64,000 bases of DNA from Conus ventricosus (Eukaryota; Mollusca; Gastropoda; Neogastropoda; Conidae): the NCBI GenBank assembly GCA_018398815.1, contig CM031609.1, positions 36,341,909 to 36,405,908 on the forward strand, written 5' to 3'. Of this stretch, positions 43,816 through 53,409 are shown one piece after another. The notes below the pieces were generated by a model that saw only the letters and a list, made by a program, of their open reading frames with translations, had not been told where the DNA came from and searched no databases. A program made the position numbers and the translations under genes. How positions within the stretch are numbered: the stretch's first letter is position 1; every line of letters starts with the position of its first letter.

Positions 43816-46286
43816 CTATAGATCACATGCAAACATTACAAAAATACTCACCCTACTTCGAAAAAAAGAACATTGAAATGGATGCCTGCTTTCGTTTACT
43901 GGATGAGTTCTCCTTTGTCCATGAGCTGGACTGTGTGCTGCCCTCTGTGATTCACATCCGGATGAGTCCTTTCCTGAGCTGGACTGTGGTGCTGCCCTCT
44001 GTGGTGGTTTGCTAACTGCTGCCTTGCTGGTGCTTGGAATTACAACCAGGTCTCTGGGTGATTCTGTTGTCTTGCTGGTGCTCTCCAAATCTGTTGACTG
44101 TGAAACAGCTTTCTGGTGTAGCAGTCTGGATCTTTTTGCTTCTGCAAGGATCTCTTCAGTTGCCTTTCTTTTGGACACCTGATCTGTGACACCTAGCTGC
44201 TGATTGAGCTCGTCCTTATTTCTTTTGTTAGTCTCCTTCCTTTCTTTGTTCTTTTCCAAGCACTGGACATGTTGGCAGTCAGTTTCTTATCAACAGACTC
44301 TTTTAGAGGATTCTTTTTCCCAAAACACTCAACAGCAGTAACTTTCCTTGCAGTAAAAGAATATTTCACAGTCTGGATGGCAGAAAATGTTTCAATGTCA
44401 ATACCTGTGTTGCCTTTGTCTATGATATCAGACATCAGACTGAACGACGATCAACCAACGGTCCATGAAAGCAGCTAAGAGCAGCTTTCACTAGCCTAGT
44501 CAACAAAGGATACACCTCACTGTTAACAGAGTTCCACCATGAGTCAATCCTGGTGCCATCATTTACCTCTGGAAGATTTCGATCAGAATGAAATTTCCTC
44601 CTCTCTCTGTCAAACTGTTCTCTGAGTGTCTGTTGTACCAGAGCATACTACATTACCAATGTAGTATGCTCTGGTTGTACGAGTCTTGATCTTGGTCTTG
44701 GTGGGTTTCGTCAGGTAGCAAGTGCTTGAGTATCACTGGAAGATCTTTCATTCTCCGTAGACCAGTCGAACTTCCTCTAATCAATGGATCCAGAGAACTA
44801 AAGCACATCAGCACTGGATTTTCCAGGGGCATCTTTTGTAGAAGCTGATCACCACAAGAGATATAAGCCTTCCTAACCTTTTCACGAAACTCTCTTGCCA
44901 TGCTGTTTCCTTTTTTCTTCGTGGCAGTGATGTCTTCCACTCTGGACCCGACAAAGAGTTCATTGTCAGGAAGCTGGTTGCTTTTGCTCTTCACATCAAG
45001 TTCTTTCAGTTGCCTTGGTCCCCCTTCCAGACACTCCGGCTTAATGAAACAGCCTAAGAATTCTTTGATCAGTTCTTCTTGTTTGGGATGTAGTTCATGC
45101 ATGACAGGATCTTTAGTCTGGAAGAACAGCACGTACTGGTGAAGGATAGGCAACACTGAGCAGTAGAGGTTTAAAATCATCTCAGTCTTGTCTCTCTGGA
45201 TGAAAATTTTATCAACCAGTCTATATTTTCCTATCCTTCCCTTCTTTTGTCATTGATGAAAAAGATCTTCTCACTTCTTCTGCCAGTTCTTCCTGGTGGT
45301 TGGAAATGGCGGTTCTTGCAGTTTCTTCAACATTTCTTTTCTTCAAGATGTCTGTCACAATATCCTTGTACAGATCTCTGTCTGACTCCTTCAAAAAAGA
45401 GAAGTAATACAATGTGAGTCCATCAAACTGACGAAGAGTATCCTGTCCTACCAGAAGAACTGACAGCCACCGATGTTGAACAAACTGCTCTGGCTTTGTG
45501 GGCTTGCTACCTAAAGGAGTACAGATCTTGGCCAGCAAATCTCTCTGGTAAGTAGACCACTCAAAATCTGTATGCAGATCATTCATCAGCTGTTCAACAT
45601 GCCTTTCAAATGCGGCACAGAATGTTTTGGCAGCATTATGTGCATGATGGCATGTGTCGCCATCCACATCAAGGAGATGGGGCGCTTTCCTTTCCTTATT
45701 AACTTTTCAAGGCCACTTTTTGATCCTCTCATTACTCTGCAAGAGTCCATCAACATAGCCAGGAGGTTCTTCCAAGGAAGGTCAAAATGCTCAAAAATTC
45801 TTCAATCTTCAGGAACAATGCTTCACTTGTCAATCTTGTAACAACAAATGAGGTGAGATGATTGATCACAATTCTTTGCAGGGGTTTTGAAAAATGACTG
45901 ACTAGAACTGTTACCACTTTCTGCTTGTTTGCGTTCATTGCCTCATCTAAATTCAATGCAAATGGTGTGCACCTTAACTCGTCCAATAAGTCTCTTCAAA
46001 CGTCTGAGCTAATCCGTATTTCAATTTGTAGGAAGCTGCAGTCCGATCCATGGACATTTTCTCTAAGACTTTGTGATCTGTTGCCAAAGCTGTGACAAAT
46101 CAATCAGTTTTGGTGCCATAGAGAAAGGCAGACTGTTCTCTGCAAGAAATCCAACCAGCATGGCCTCACTGTTTCGCAGCCGATCATTCAAAGGAGTGAG
46201 AGGTATGTCTTCATCTCCTTTCAGTGGTGCTGATTGTTGGACAGCTGGATTTGCCCCATAGACTTCTTGGCCACCAACAGGATTAC
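43816..46286 (-). pseudogene. hAT transposase exon 2 (catalytic region, frameshifted)
   Basis: The frame continues from exon 1 as NPVGGQEVYGANPAVQQSAP and LNDRLRNSEAMLVGFLAENS. It continues via DHKVLEKMSMDRTAASYKLK, FALNLDEAMNANKQKVVTVL, LLDVDGDTCHHAHNAAKTFC, EQFVQHRWLSVLLVGQDTLR and a long C-terminal part ending in a Ser/Thr-rich tail. The Asp in NLDEAMN is a candidate catalytic residue, and the QHRWLSV block is typical of hAT proteins. At least three frame changes occur (near 46085, 45990 and 45690), each a single-base difference. Not functional as written. Confidence 0.7.
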
Positions 46287-46431
46287 CTGAGATGCATTAA
46301 AATAAATTCTTTTAAAAAGAATGCATGTGTGCACAATTTTGTGTGTGATATTCTCTGTGTGTGGTGTGTGTGTGTGTGTGTTGTGTGTTGTGTGTGTTGT
46401 GTGTGTATGTGTGTGTTGTGTGTGTGTATGT

Positions 46432-46470
<39 letters not shown>

Positions 46471-46535
46471 GTGTGCATTATACAATTTTGTGCGTGATAT
46501 TCTGTGGTGTGTGTGTGTGTGTGTGTGTATGTACG

Positions 46536-46576
<41 letters not shown>

Positions 46577-46579
46577 TGG

Positions 46580-46616
<37 letters not shown>

Positions 46617-46720
46617 GTGTGTGTGTGTTGTGTGTGTGTGTGTGTGTGTGTTGTGTGTGTGCATGTGTGAATGCCTGTGTGCATTATACAATTTTGTGTG
46701 TGATATTCTGTGTGTGCATG

Positions 46721-46799
<79 letters not shown>

Positions 46800-47075
46800 A
46801 TGTGTGAATGCGTGTGTGCATTATACAATTTTGTGTATGATATTCTGTGTGTGTGTGTGTGTGTGAGAGAGAGAGCTGAGAGTCAGACAGAGAGAGTCAG
46901 ACAGAGAGAGAGAGAGAAAAGAGAGAGAGAGGGGAGAGAGAGAGGGAGGGAGAGAGATAGAGAGGAGAGAGAGGGAGGAAGAGAGAGAGGGAGGGAGGGA
47001 GGGAGGGGGAGAGGGGGGAGGAGAGAGAGGGGGGGGAGAGAGGGAGGGGAGAGAGAGAGGAGAGACAGGGACAGA

Positions 47076-47109
<34 letters not shown>

Positions 47110-47124
47110 TAGAGACGTGCTTAC
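46287..47124 (-). other. Transposase intron made of (CA)n and (GA)n microsatellite
   Basis: On the transcribed strand, donor GTAAGC is followed by about 250 bases of (CT)n-type sequence, then about 500 bases of (CA)n-type sequence. Three embedded copies of a gaatgcgtgtgtgcattata-type unit lie in it, and it ends at acceptor ATCTCAG. On the plus strand it reads (GT)n then (GA)n. Long GT- or GA-type ORFs across it are artefacts. Confidence 0.7.
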
Positions 47125-47404
47125 CTTCAAGTGTGGTGTTTTCCCGGCGAAGTTTGACACGCTCTTTGTGCTTGGCACATTTCACGTGGTCTTGCAGTGC
47201 AACAAGCCCACGACTGGAGTAGTTGACTTCTTTTTCACACAGAGAACAAAAAGGGAGTCCAGGAGCCAGAATTTTTCTCATGAATGTACACAGCCTTTCG
47301 TTGTCTGCTGTCTTCTCCATCCACTCCCATCTCCATGGATTTTTTATGTTGCTTTCGTCAAATTTCTGAAGCCCGCGCTTTACGATGTCTCGTCGGTACG
47401 CCAT
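47125..47404 (-). CDS. hAT transposase exon 1 (zinc-finger N-terminus)
   Basis: The ATG at 47404-47402 opens MAYRRDIVKRGLQKFDESNI, followed by NPWRWEWMEK. Then comes a finger-like module with PFCSLC and, 20-odd residues later, DHVKCAKHKE, so two Cys and two His/Cys ligands are spaced as in BED or C2H2-like DNA-binding modules. It ends TTLEG at donor GAAG|GTAAGC (47124). The frame is intact. A related first exon persists in the element at 38.2-39.1 kb. Confidence 0.75.
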
Positions 47405-47616
47405 TTTTGAATGTATCCCACAGTTCTTAGCGCCGGATATAGGCCTACTGTATCCTGCTAGACAGGCCATCTGATTACCAAAATCGACCGTAAACGAACA
47501 AGAGGTAGGCCCTATCTCCGCGAATTTCATTTTCGAGGAAATACATTTCAAATCCGAGGAAATCTTTTGCTTCTACCGCGGAAATCCGCGGATCCGAGGA
47601 GGAATTCCCACCCCTG

Positions 47617-48455
47617 AACATTTGATGCAGATCCACATCACTGTTTGGGGGGGGGGGGGGGGGGGGTGTAATCCAAGCCTGTAACATTTGATACAGATCC
47701 ACACCACTGTTTGGGGAGGGGGGGGGGGGGTATTCCAAGCCTGTAACATTTGATGCAGATCCACACCACTGTTTGGGGGGGGGGGGGGGGTAATCCAAGC
47801 CTGTAACATTTGATACAGATCCACACCACTGTTTGAGGGGGGGTGGGGGGGGGGGGGGTATCCAACCCAGTAACATTTGATGCAGATCCACACCACTGTT
47901 TGGGGGGGTGTTAATCCAAGCCTGTAACATTTGATACAGATCCACACCACTGTTTGGGGGGGGGGGGGGGGGGGGTATCCAAGCCTGTAACATTTGATAC
48001 AGATCCACATCACTGCTCGGGGGGGGGGGGGGGGGGGTATCCAACCCAGTAACATTTGATACAGATCCACACCAGTTTGGGAGGGGGGGGGGCGGGTATC
48101 CAAGCCTGTAACATTTGATACAGATCCACACCACAGCTCTGGGGAGGAGGGGGGTGTTGTCCAAGCCTGTAACATTTGATACAGATCCACACCACAGCTC
48201 TGGGGAGGAGGGGGGTGTTATCCAACCCTGTAACATTTGATACAGATCCACACCACAGCTCTGGGGAGGAGGGGGGTGTTATCCAACCCTGTAACATTTG
48301 ATACAGATCCACACCACAGCTCTGGGGAGGAGGGGGTGTTATCCAACCCTGTAACATTTGATACAGATCCACACCACAGCTCTGGGAGGAGGGGGGTGTT
48401 ATCCAACCCTGTAACATTTGATACAGATCCACACCACTGTTCTGGGGAAGGAGGG
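47617..48455 (+). repeat. G-rich minisatellite, block 3
   Basis: About 14 units. The first ones have pure G-runs; the later ones carry cacagctctggggaggagggg tails and form a sub-family homogeneous over five units (48120-48440). That indicates local expansion of one variant. Confidence 0.95.
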
Positions 48456-48680
48456 GAGTAAGATAAGATAATGTTGCTTATAGCCCAGCCGACCGCAAAG
48501 GGCCACATCAGGGCTGTCACCACCTTAAAATCAACTCACCAGTCATTTAAAAAATTTAAAAAATTAAAAAAAAAAAACCCTTTCACCATCTCTTTAAATG
48601 ACATCGTCTGGAAACGCACCAGAAACTTCGTTAAAAATCTTTCTTCCGTAAAATCTTAAATCAATGAACACATGTTAATC

Positions 48681-49715
48681 CAGGGGTTCCACTGACTTTT
48701 TAGTTTTTGCGTCAAGAAACGCACGCCTTCGCAAAAATTGCGTCAGTGCTGATAAAAAATGGTAACAAAGTAAACTGTACTCACTCCCGTCAAAACGACT
48801 CTGAATCGTTTTCTGTGCCACACGAGTCCGGGATGATCGTGTGTGCGTGGGAAGTCATAACGTATTCCGATTGGAAGATGGCACCATCGCAGACGCGGGA
48901 AAGATTCCATTTTATTCGAGGGGAGAAAGGATGAGGCGTTTTGGAACATTCTTGATCTAGCAAAAAGTCAGCCAGTGCCACAGAGTAAAATGTGCTGACA
49001 CACGAGCCTCCCCGCCCGTACGCTTCGGACGTACCGGTCGAACCGATCCCAAACGGAGCATCTGTCATAGTAAACGTACGTCTCAAACGGACTTCGGCAT
49101 CCAGTTCGACCCGACCGTTCGAGATACATCGTGATCTATTCGAAACGGACAGCTAGTATCCTCCAACCAATCAACGCTCAGCATTGAGCGAACACCCATG
49201 ACAACGGAAAAAATGGCGTCGTCCAGCAAGGCGATCAGACTGTCCGATTCGGAGACCAAACATTTGATTGAATCGTACCAAGGCCATGATGTGCTTTGGA
49301 ATGTCAACTCAAAAAATTATAAGAATCTAAATATTCGAGAAAAAGCTTCGTATTCAATTGTACAGTCCTTTGAAGCGGCATGTGGGATCAAACTCGAAAG
49401 GTTTAAAACTCGCATATAGGTCGGACCGCACAGGTTCAAACGTTTCGTGAAGCACTCCGTCCGTTCGACACTGACTGGTCGGAGCGCACAGGTTCAAACG
49501 TTTCGTCTCAACCGTACGGCGGGGAGGCTCGTTTGTCAGCGGTCAAGCAGTCTGCTGTAGGTCTGTGCCGTGTTTTGCCCCTCTGACATAGGCTGTCGGT
49601 TGAGAACAGGGTCCTGGGAAAATTGCGTCGCTAAACGCACGGCCGCGAAAAAAATGCGTAGGAAGGCAGAAAAACGCAATAATTACGCAAAATTTTGCAA
49701 TAAATGGAACCCCTG
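48681..49715 (+). mobile_element. hAT-like TIR element, target duplication TTAATC, carrying a MADF-like ORF
   Basis: It starts CAGGGGTTCCA and ends TGGAACCCCTG, flanked by TTAATC at 48675-48680 and 49716-49721. It is 1035 bp long. The ends have related subterminal repeats (tttgcgtcaagaaacgc and gcgtcgctaaacgca type). The interior is CpG-rich and has a repeated gcgcacaggttcaaacgttt motif, with a CCAATCAACG box upstream of a short ORF. There is no transposase. It is inserted into the LINE fragment. Confidence 0.8.
49213..49419 (+). CDS. Short MADF-like (Myb/SANT-like) ORF inside a transposable element
   Basis: The ATG at 49213 (context aaaATGGc) gives MASSSKAIRLSDSETKHLIE, then SYQGHDVLWNVNSKNYKNLN, then a helical stretch ending FKTRI and a TAG. 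The order 'LI..Y..H.VLW....K.Y.N...R..A...I' matches the first helix and core of a MADF domain, a DNA-binding fold used by transcription factors and by the second ORF of PIF/Harbinger transposons. At 69 codons it covers much of a MADF domain (usually 80-90) but stops early. It may be a captured host first exon with its promoter, or a helper protein. An ATG 15 bases upstream is also in frame. Confidence 0.55.
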   Translation: MASSSKAIRLSDSETKHLIESYQGHDVLWNVNSKNYKNLNIREKASYSIVQSFEAACGIKLERFKTRI

Positions 49716-50071
49716 TTAATCTCTCTCAAAAACTCGAGGATCACGTCAGGCGGGACATCCCTGAACAGGATCTTCATGGACTCCGCTGTAAAATGTTTGT
49801 GTCTCACATTGTGCAAATCCCAACACTCTAAAAGAACATGTTTCATTGTGAGTGGCGCATGACATGGAATGCACCACTGAGCTTCTTCACTCTTTAAAAG
49901 GTAGGAATGGGTAAAATATGAATGGCCGGTGTGCAGCCGCACAGAACCGTTTCCTCTTTACGACCACCCGACGTAGATGGGAGGAAGTCCTTAAGGTTTG
50001 GACGGATCTGAAAGAGTTTGTTACTCGTCTGGGTGTTCCAATCCTCCTGCCAGAGGTCTCTCACATAATCG

Positions 50072-50695
50072 TATCCAACCCTGTAACATTTGATACAGAT
50101 CCACACCACTGTTCTGGGGAAGGAGGGGAGTGGGTGTTACCCAACCCTGTAACATTTATACAGATCCACACGACTGCTCTGGGGAAGGAGGGGAGTGGGT
50201 GTTATCCAACCCTGTAACATTTATACAGATCCACACGACTGCTCTGGGGAAGGAGGGGAGTGGGTGTTATCCAACCCTGTAACATTTATACAGATCCACA
50301 CGACTGTTCTGGGGAAGGAGGGGAGTGGGGTTATCCAACCCTGAACATTTAATACAGATCCACACCACTGTTCTGGGGAAGGAGGGGAGTGGGGTTATCC
50401 AACCCTGTAACATTTGATACAGATCCACACACTGTTCTGGGGAAGGAGGGGAGTGGGTGTTATCCAACCTGTAACATTTGATACAGATCCACACGACTGC
50501 TCTGGGGGGGGGGGAGTATAAAATCCTGCAACCTTTGATGTAGATCCAATCATTGTATCGAAGGGGGGGGGGGGGGGGGGGGGGGGGGGGGTGGCATGCA
50601 ACCCTGCAACATTTGATGCCAATCACATAACTGTTGGGGGGGGGGTGGGGGGGGGCATCCAACACTACATTTGATACAGATCCACACCACTGTCC
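50072..50695 (+). repeat. G-rich minisatellite, block 4
   Basis: About ten units, most with an actgttctggggaaggaggg gagtgggtgttatccaaccc-type tail. The last three are diverged and carry long G-runs (about 28 at 50563-50590). The array ends at tgtccggggctatatagc near 50705. Confidence 0.95.
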
Positions 50696-50793
50696 GGGGC
50701 TATATAGCAGACAAACAAACAAATAAGACAACACTACAAAACAACATCTTGTATGTAACATTCCATACTGAGGCAGGTAAGCTGTCCACTGAC

Positions 50794-50892
50794 CTCAGTT
50801 CGACAGGCCTTCAGAAGAACGGGAGCCATGCGAATGTCTGTCGATGCAGCTTTGATACGGTCACGGATCTGATGTTCGCAGGAAGCGACAGC
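50794..50892 (-). CDS. GLG1: GLG1 exon: cysteine-rich repeat segment, 33 codons
   Basis: The minus-strand acceptor is CACAGAG|GCT and the donor is GAG|GTCAGT. It reads AVASCEHQIRDRIKAASTDI, then RMAPVLLKACRTE. Length 99 nt, phase 0 at both ends. It bridges ...CLKQQFAIK of the upstream exon to IPRLC of the downstream one, restoring the C-x(n)-C spacing of the GLG1 repeat. The alternative acceptor two bases earlier would break the frame. A degraded copy lies at about 60150-60245. Confidence 0.93.
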
Positions 50893-51879
50893 CTCTGTGA
50901 CCAAAATAAAATAATTGTCATCAGAGACACAGGTTGACAACTTAACATACTGAAAAAAAATCTTCCCTATGTATTCTGTATACACACACAAAAAGCAGAG
51001 GGAAAAACTCCCCCTTTTAAGTCTGTATTATATATAAAGTGGCTAGCAAACTCACATGCCAAATTGTTTAGAGCCTGCCAACCACATAGGACTGAAAAGC
51101 ACATGTATGCCAATACACACAACACACACACACACAGCAACACACACCACACACACACACACACAAAAATCATCACACACAAATAACAATGGATATTAAG
51201 GCAAGCAGGCATACACACACACACATACAATAACAATGGATATTAAGGCAAGCAGGCATTACACACACACACCACACACAAATAACAATGGATATTAAGG
51301 CAAGGCACACACACGCACGCAACACACACACACGTATCCTGTGCAAATTTCTATGTATAAACTCAAAAGTATAGGGTCAAAATTCACAACCTAGCCGTGG
51401 TTAAAAAATAGTGTTAACAAATTGTAGGTTATAGGCCGTCAGGGAGAAAGAATCGAAACCCAAACTGACAACCCAACAACCTTTCCAAAAGTGAGAGAGG
51501 AACTGGAGAGTGGCTATTATTTTCCTGCAGACAAGTTCAGAATGGACGAAAGAAGAAAGAAAGAAGAAAAGAAGGAAGGGAAAATGAAAGAACAGGAAAG
51601 ACTAGAAGGAGATTTTTTTTTAAAGGGATGAAAAGAAAGAATGGGGAAGAAAAAAAATGGGAATGATGAAAGGATGGAAAAAAGAAAGGGATGAAGAGAG
51701 AAGATAAAGAATACAGAGATTACAACAAAAACAAATAAAGGAGAAAACAAAGAATACAGAGATTACAAACTGAAAATAAAGGAGTGAAAAATGGTTGTTA
51801 ACACTGATGAAAAACTGCCTATGCAGATGAACAGGACCATGGAAGATTAAACTCAGGCACAGATCTCCCAAAGACTGAC
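50893..51879 (-). other. GLG1 intron with short tandem repeats
   Basis: It holds three units of aataacaatggatattaagg caagcaggcat separated by (CA)n (about 51180-51310, ~50-bp period), and a ~49-bp duplication of aagaatacagagattacaa (51705-51785). An A/G-rich tract lies at 51540-51720. No exon is expected or seen. Confidence 0.8.
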
Positions 51880-52034
51880 CTTGATAGCAAACTGCTGTTT
51901 CAGACAACTGATGACCTTGCCCTCCAACTTGGCATCATTGTTAGCCTTGGCAATCACATCCGAGCAGAACTTGGGTATATCTTGTTGACAGCTCTTCTGC
52001 AGCAGGGGATTCAGACGATAATCTGGCCACAACC
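51880..52034 (-). CDS. GLG1: GLG1 exon: cysteine-rich repeat segment
   Basis: The minus-strand acceptor is GTGCAG|GG and the donor is AAG|GTCAGT. After a split codon it reads LWPDYRLNPLLQKSCQQDIP, then KFCSDVIAKANNDAKLEGKV and ISCLKQQFAIK. The DYRL(N/D)P.L...C..DI..FC pattern and the V(I/T)SCL ending are the GLG1 repeat signature. It is 155 nt, entering with one base from the previous exon and leaving in phase 0. The next upstream exon should lie beyond the false junction at 52064 and was not found by the end of the window. Confidence 0.93.
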
Positions 52035-52063
52035 CTGCACAACAACGCTTATTTACAAGTATA

Positions 52064-53290
52064 TGGGGAAAAATGGGTCCCTGGTGCTTTAACTCGGTTC
52101 CAGGACGCCCCCCAAAATCCGATGGAAATTTTCCTCCCCCACCTTTTTCCTCACTTAAAGGGTGCAGTCCATTGGGGCTACAGATGGTATTGTACCACCA
52201 TTGCCAACTGGGGGGCCCCGTTTTTTTGCATCTTCCGTAGAGAGGTTTTAGAGGAGTTGCTCTAGGAAAAGCCCAGTCCCCTAGGCGACCCCCCTTTGGG
52301 CCCTTTCCATGTCCCGGCCCTCAAAAACCCCCCTTTTGCCCCATTAATCTTTCCCTTTGCCCCTTCTCTCTTTTAAGACCCTTTCCCCTCGCCCGGGCCC
52401 TCGGCCAGAGCGGTGAGATCCAGCCTCGCGGTGCCCCCCAGAGTACGCCCCCCACGGGAGGCTCTGTTTCCCCTCAAGTTCCTTCCAGATTTTTAGCTAA
52501 AAATCGGGAAACCGGGCCCCCCCTCTCCCCCTTTCGCATCCGCTCCCTGAGGATTCTTGGGAAAGGGAGAGAAATCGGGGACACCCTTTAAACTTTCCCC
52601 TGCGGTGTCTCAGATACTATGGGGGCGCCTCCCCCCGGGCACCTCCCAGAGGCGCTCCTTATCTATCAACCCCAAACATATAGAGACATCTCGGCGGGGT
52701 TTTCTGATGGTCTCCAAGGGTTTGAGTTTGCCTACGTCGGCGACAAGGTCCCTGCCCAATCACCGGGCCCAGAGGTCAGAGCACTGTCCACTTCCACGGC
52801 GCTCGTATCTGCCCCTGCGCAATTCCTGGAGGCAGCCTCTGGTTTTCGGAAAATCCTTCATTAACTTTACTTGGGGTTATCCAATGCCCGAGTGAGGGGT
52901 TCTAAAGGGTTTTTCCCCCTTTGTGGGGGCCCAATGCAGCCATCCCGGCCCAAACCCGAGAACCACTGGGGGCTCGCCCCCCTCCGTTTCCTTTAAAATT
53001 TTCTGCTATGGTCTGGGTACAGAATATGCGCCAAAATGGGGGTTTGTGTTTTTCCCCTGTTTGGTAATATATTCCATGTCGACTCTAATGCCCCCCTCCC
53101 TTCCCCTAGGAAAAGGTTCCGGGGTACCTTGCGCCAGGCCTCGTAAAGAGGTGAAGAAGTTGCACTGGTTCTTCGGAGGCGGAGGGGGGTGACGTCGTGA
53201 CTGTTTTTTGGACGCTTTGGCCCAGGATAATTTCGGCTGACGAGCTGGCAAAACTGCCGTTGAATGCATGGTCGACGGGTTTTAAGTATA
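52064..53290 (+). pseudogene. Degraded copy of the DIRS recombinase and right end
   Basis: It corresponds to 42182-43540. Fragments are readable in all three frames, for example ALLIYQPQTYRDISAG and PAQSPGPEVRALSTSTAL. Compared with copy 1 there is an indel every 10-20 bases, and CCCC or GGGG runs replace mixed sequence. The right-end inverted repeat is also recognisable (about 53035 and 53285). Secondary to the duplication call. Confidence 0.8.
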
Positions 53291-53409
53291 TTAGCCAAAA
53301 CGGGGTATAACAAAAATCCCATTTTTTTTTTTTTGGGGGGGGGGGTACCCAACCGGGAACATTTGATGGGATCCACCCTTTTGGGGGGGGGGGGGGGGGG
53401 TACCAACGA

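Larger units (their letters stand above)
43647..47616 (-). mobile_element. Near-complete hAT element, 6-bp target duplication AACATT
   Basis: It starts CAGGGGTGGGAACT and ends ATTCCCACCCCTG (12-bp TIR). AACATT is duplicated at 43641-43646 and 47617-47622. The target was the 'gtaacatttgatg' of a minisatellite unit, so the empty site can be read directly from neighbouring units. It is 3970 bp long. A minus-strand transposase gene with one intron fills it. It belongs to the hAT classes with short (5-6 bp) duplications. Confidence 0.9.
48456..50071 (-). mobile_element. I/Jockey-type LINE 3' fragment inserted in the minisatellite, split by a TIR element
   Basis: On the minus strand, from 50071, it reads VRDLWQEDWNTQTSNKLFQI and RPNLKDFLPSTSGGRKEE. 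After one shift it continues HTGHSYFTHSYLLKSEEAQW, CIPCHAPLTMKHVLLECWDL and VRHKHFTAESMKILFRDVPP. This is the zinc-knuckle-type C-terminus of an I/Jockey LINE ORF2 (GH..LTH..LL..E...C..C...T..H.L.EC). The 3' UTR (gctataagcaacattatctt) ends at 48456 next to the array. The TIR element at 48681-49715 interrupts the coding end. It is 5'-truncated. Confidence 0.8.
40508..50793 (-). other. GLG1 ~10.3-kb intron packed with a minisatellite and nested transposons
   Basis: The intron lies between exons encoding ...ACRTE and IPRLC..., which are contiguous in GLG1 proteins, so no exon is missing. Nearly all of it from 40945 to 50695 is one G-rich minisatellite broken by transposon insertions. The first 430 bases (40508-40940) are unique and unremarkable. 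Confidence 0.85.

Noticed and set aside
46224..47222. Long Cys/Val and Arg/Glu ORFs on the plus strand, Thr/His and Ser/Leu on the minus strand
   Set aside because: Products of (GT)n and (GA)n tracts inside the hAT transposase intron.
47475..48432. Minus-strand ORFs up to 258 codons with repeated 'GSVSNVTGLD' and 'ICIKCYR' words
   Set aside because: All frames of the G-rich minisatellite unit are open because the unit lacks stops; the words follow the unit, with no other gene signal.
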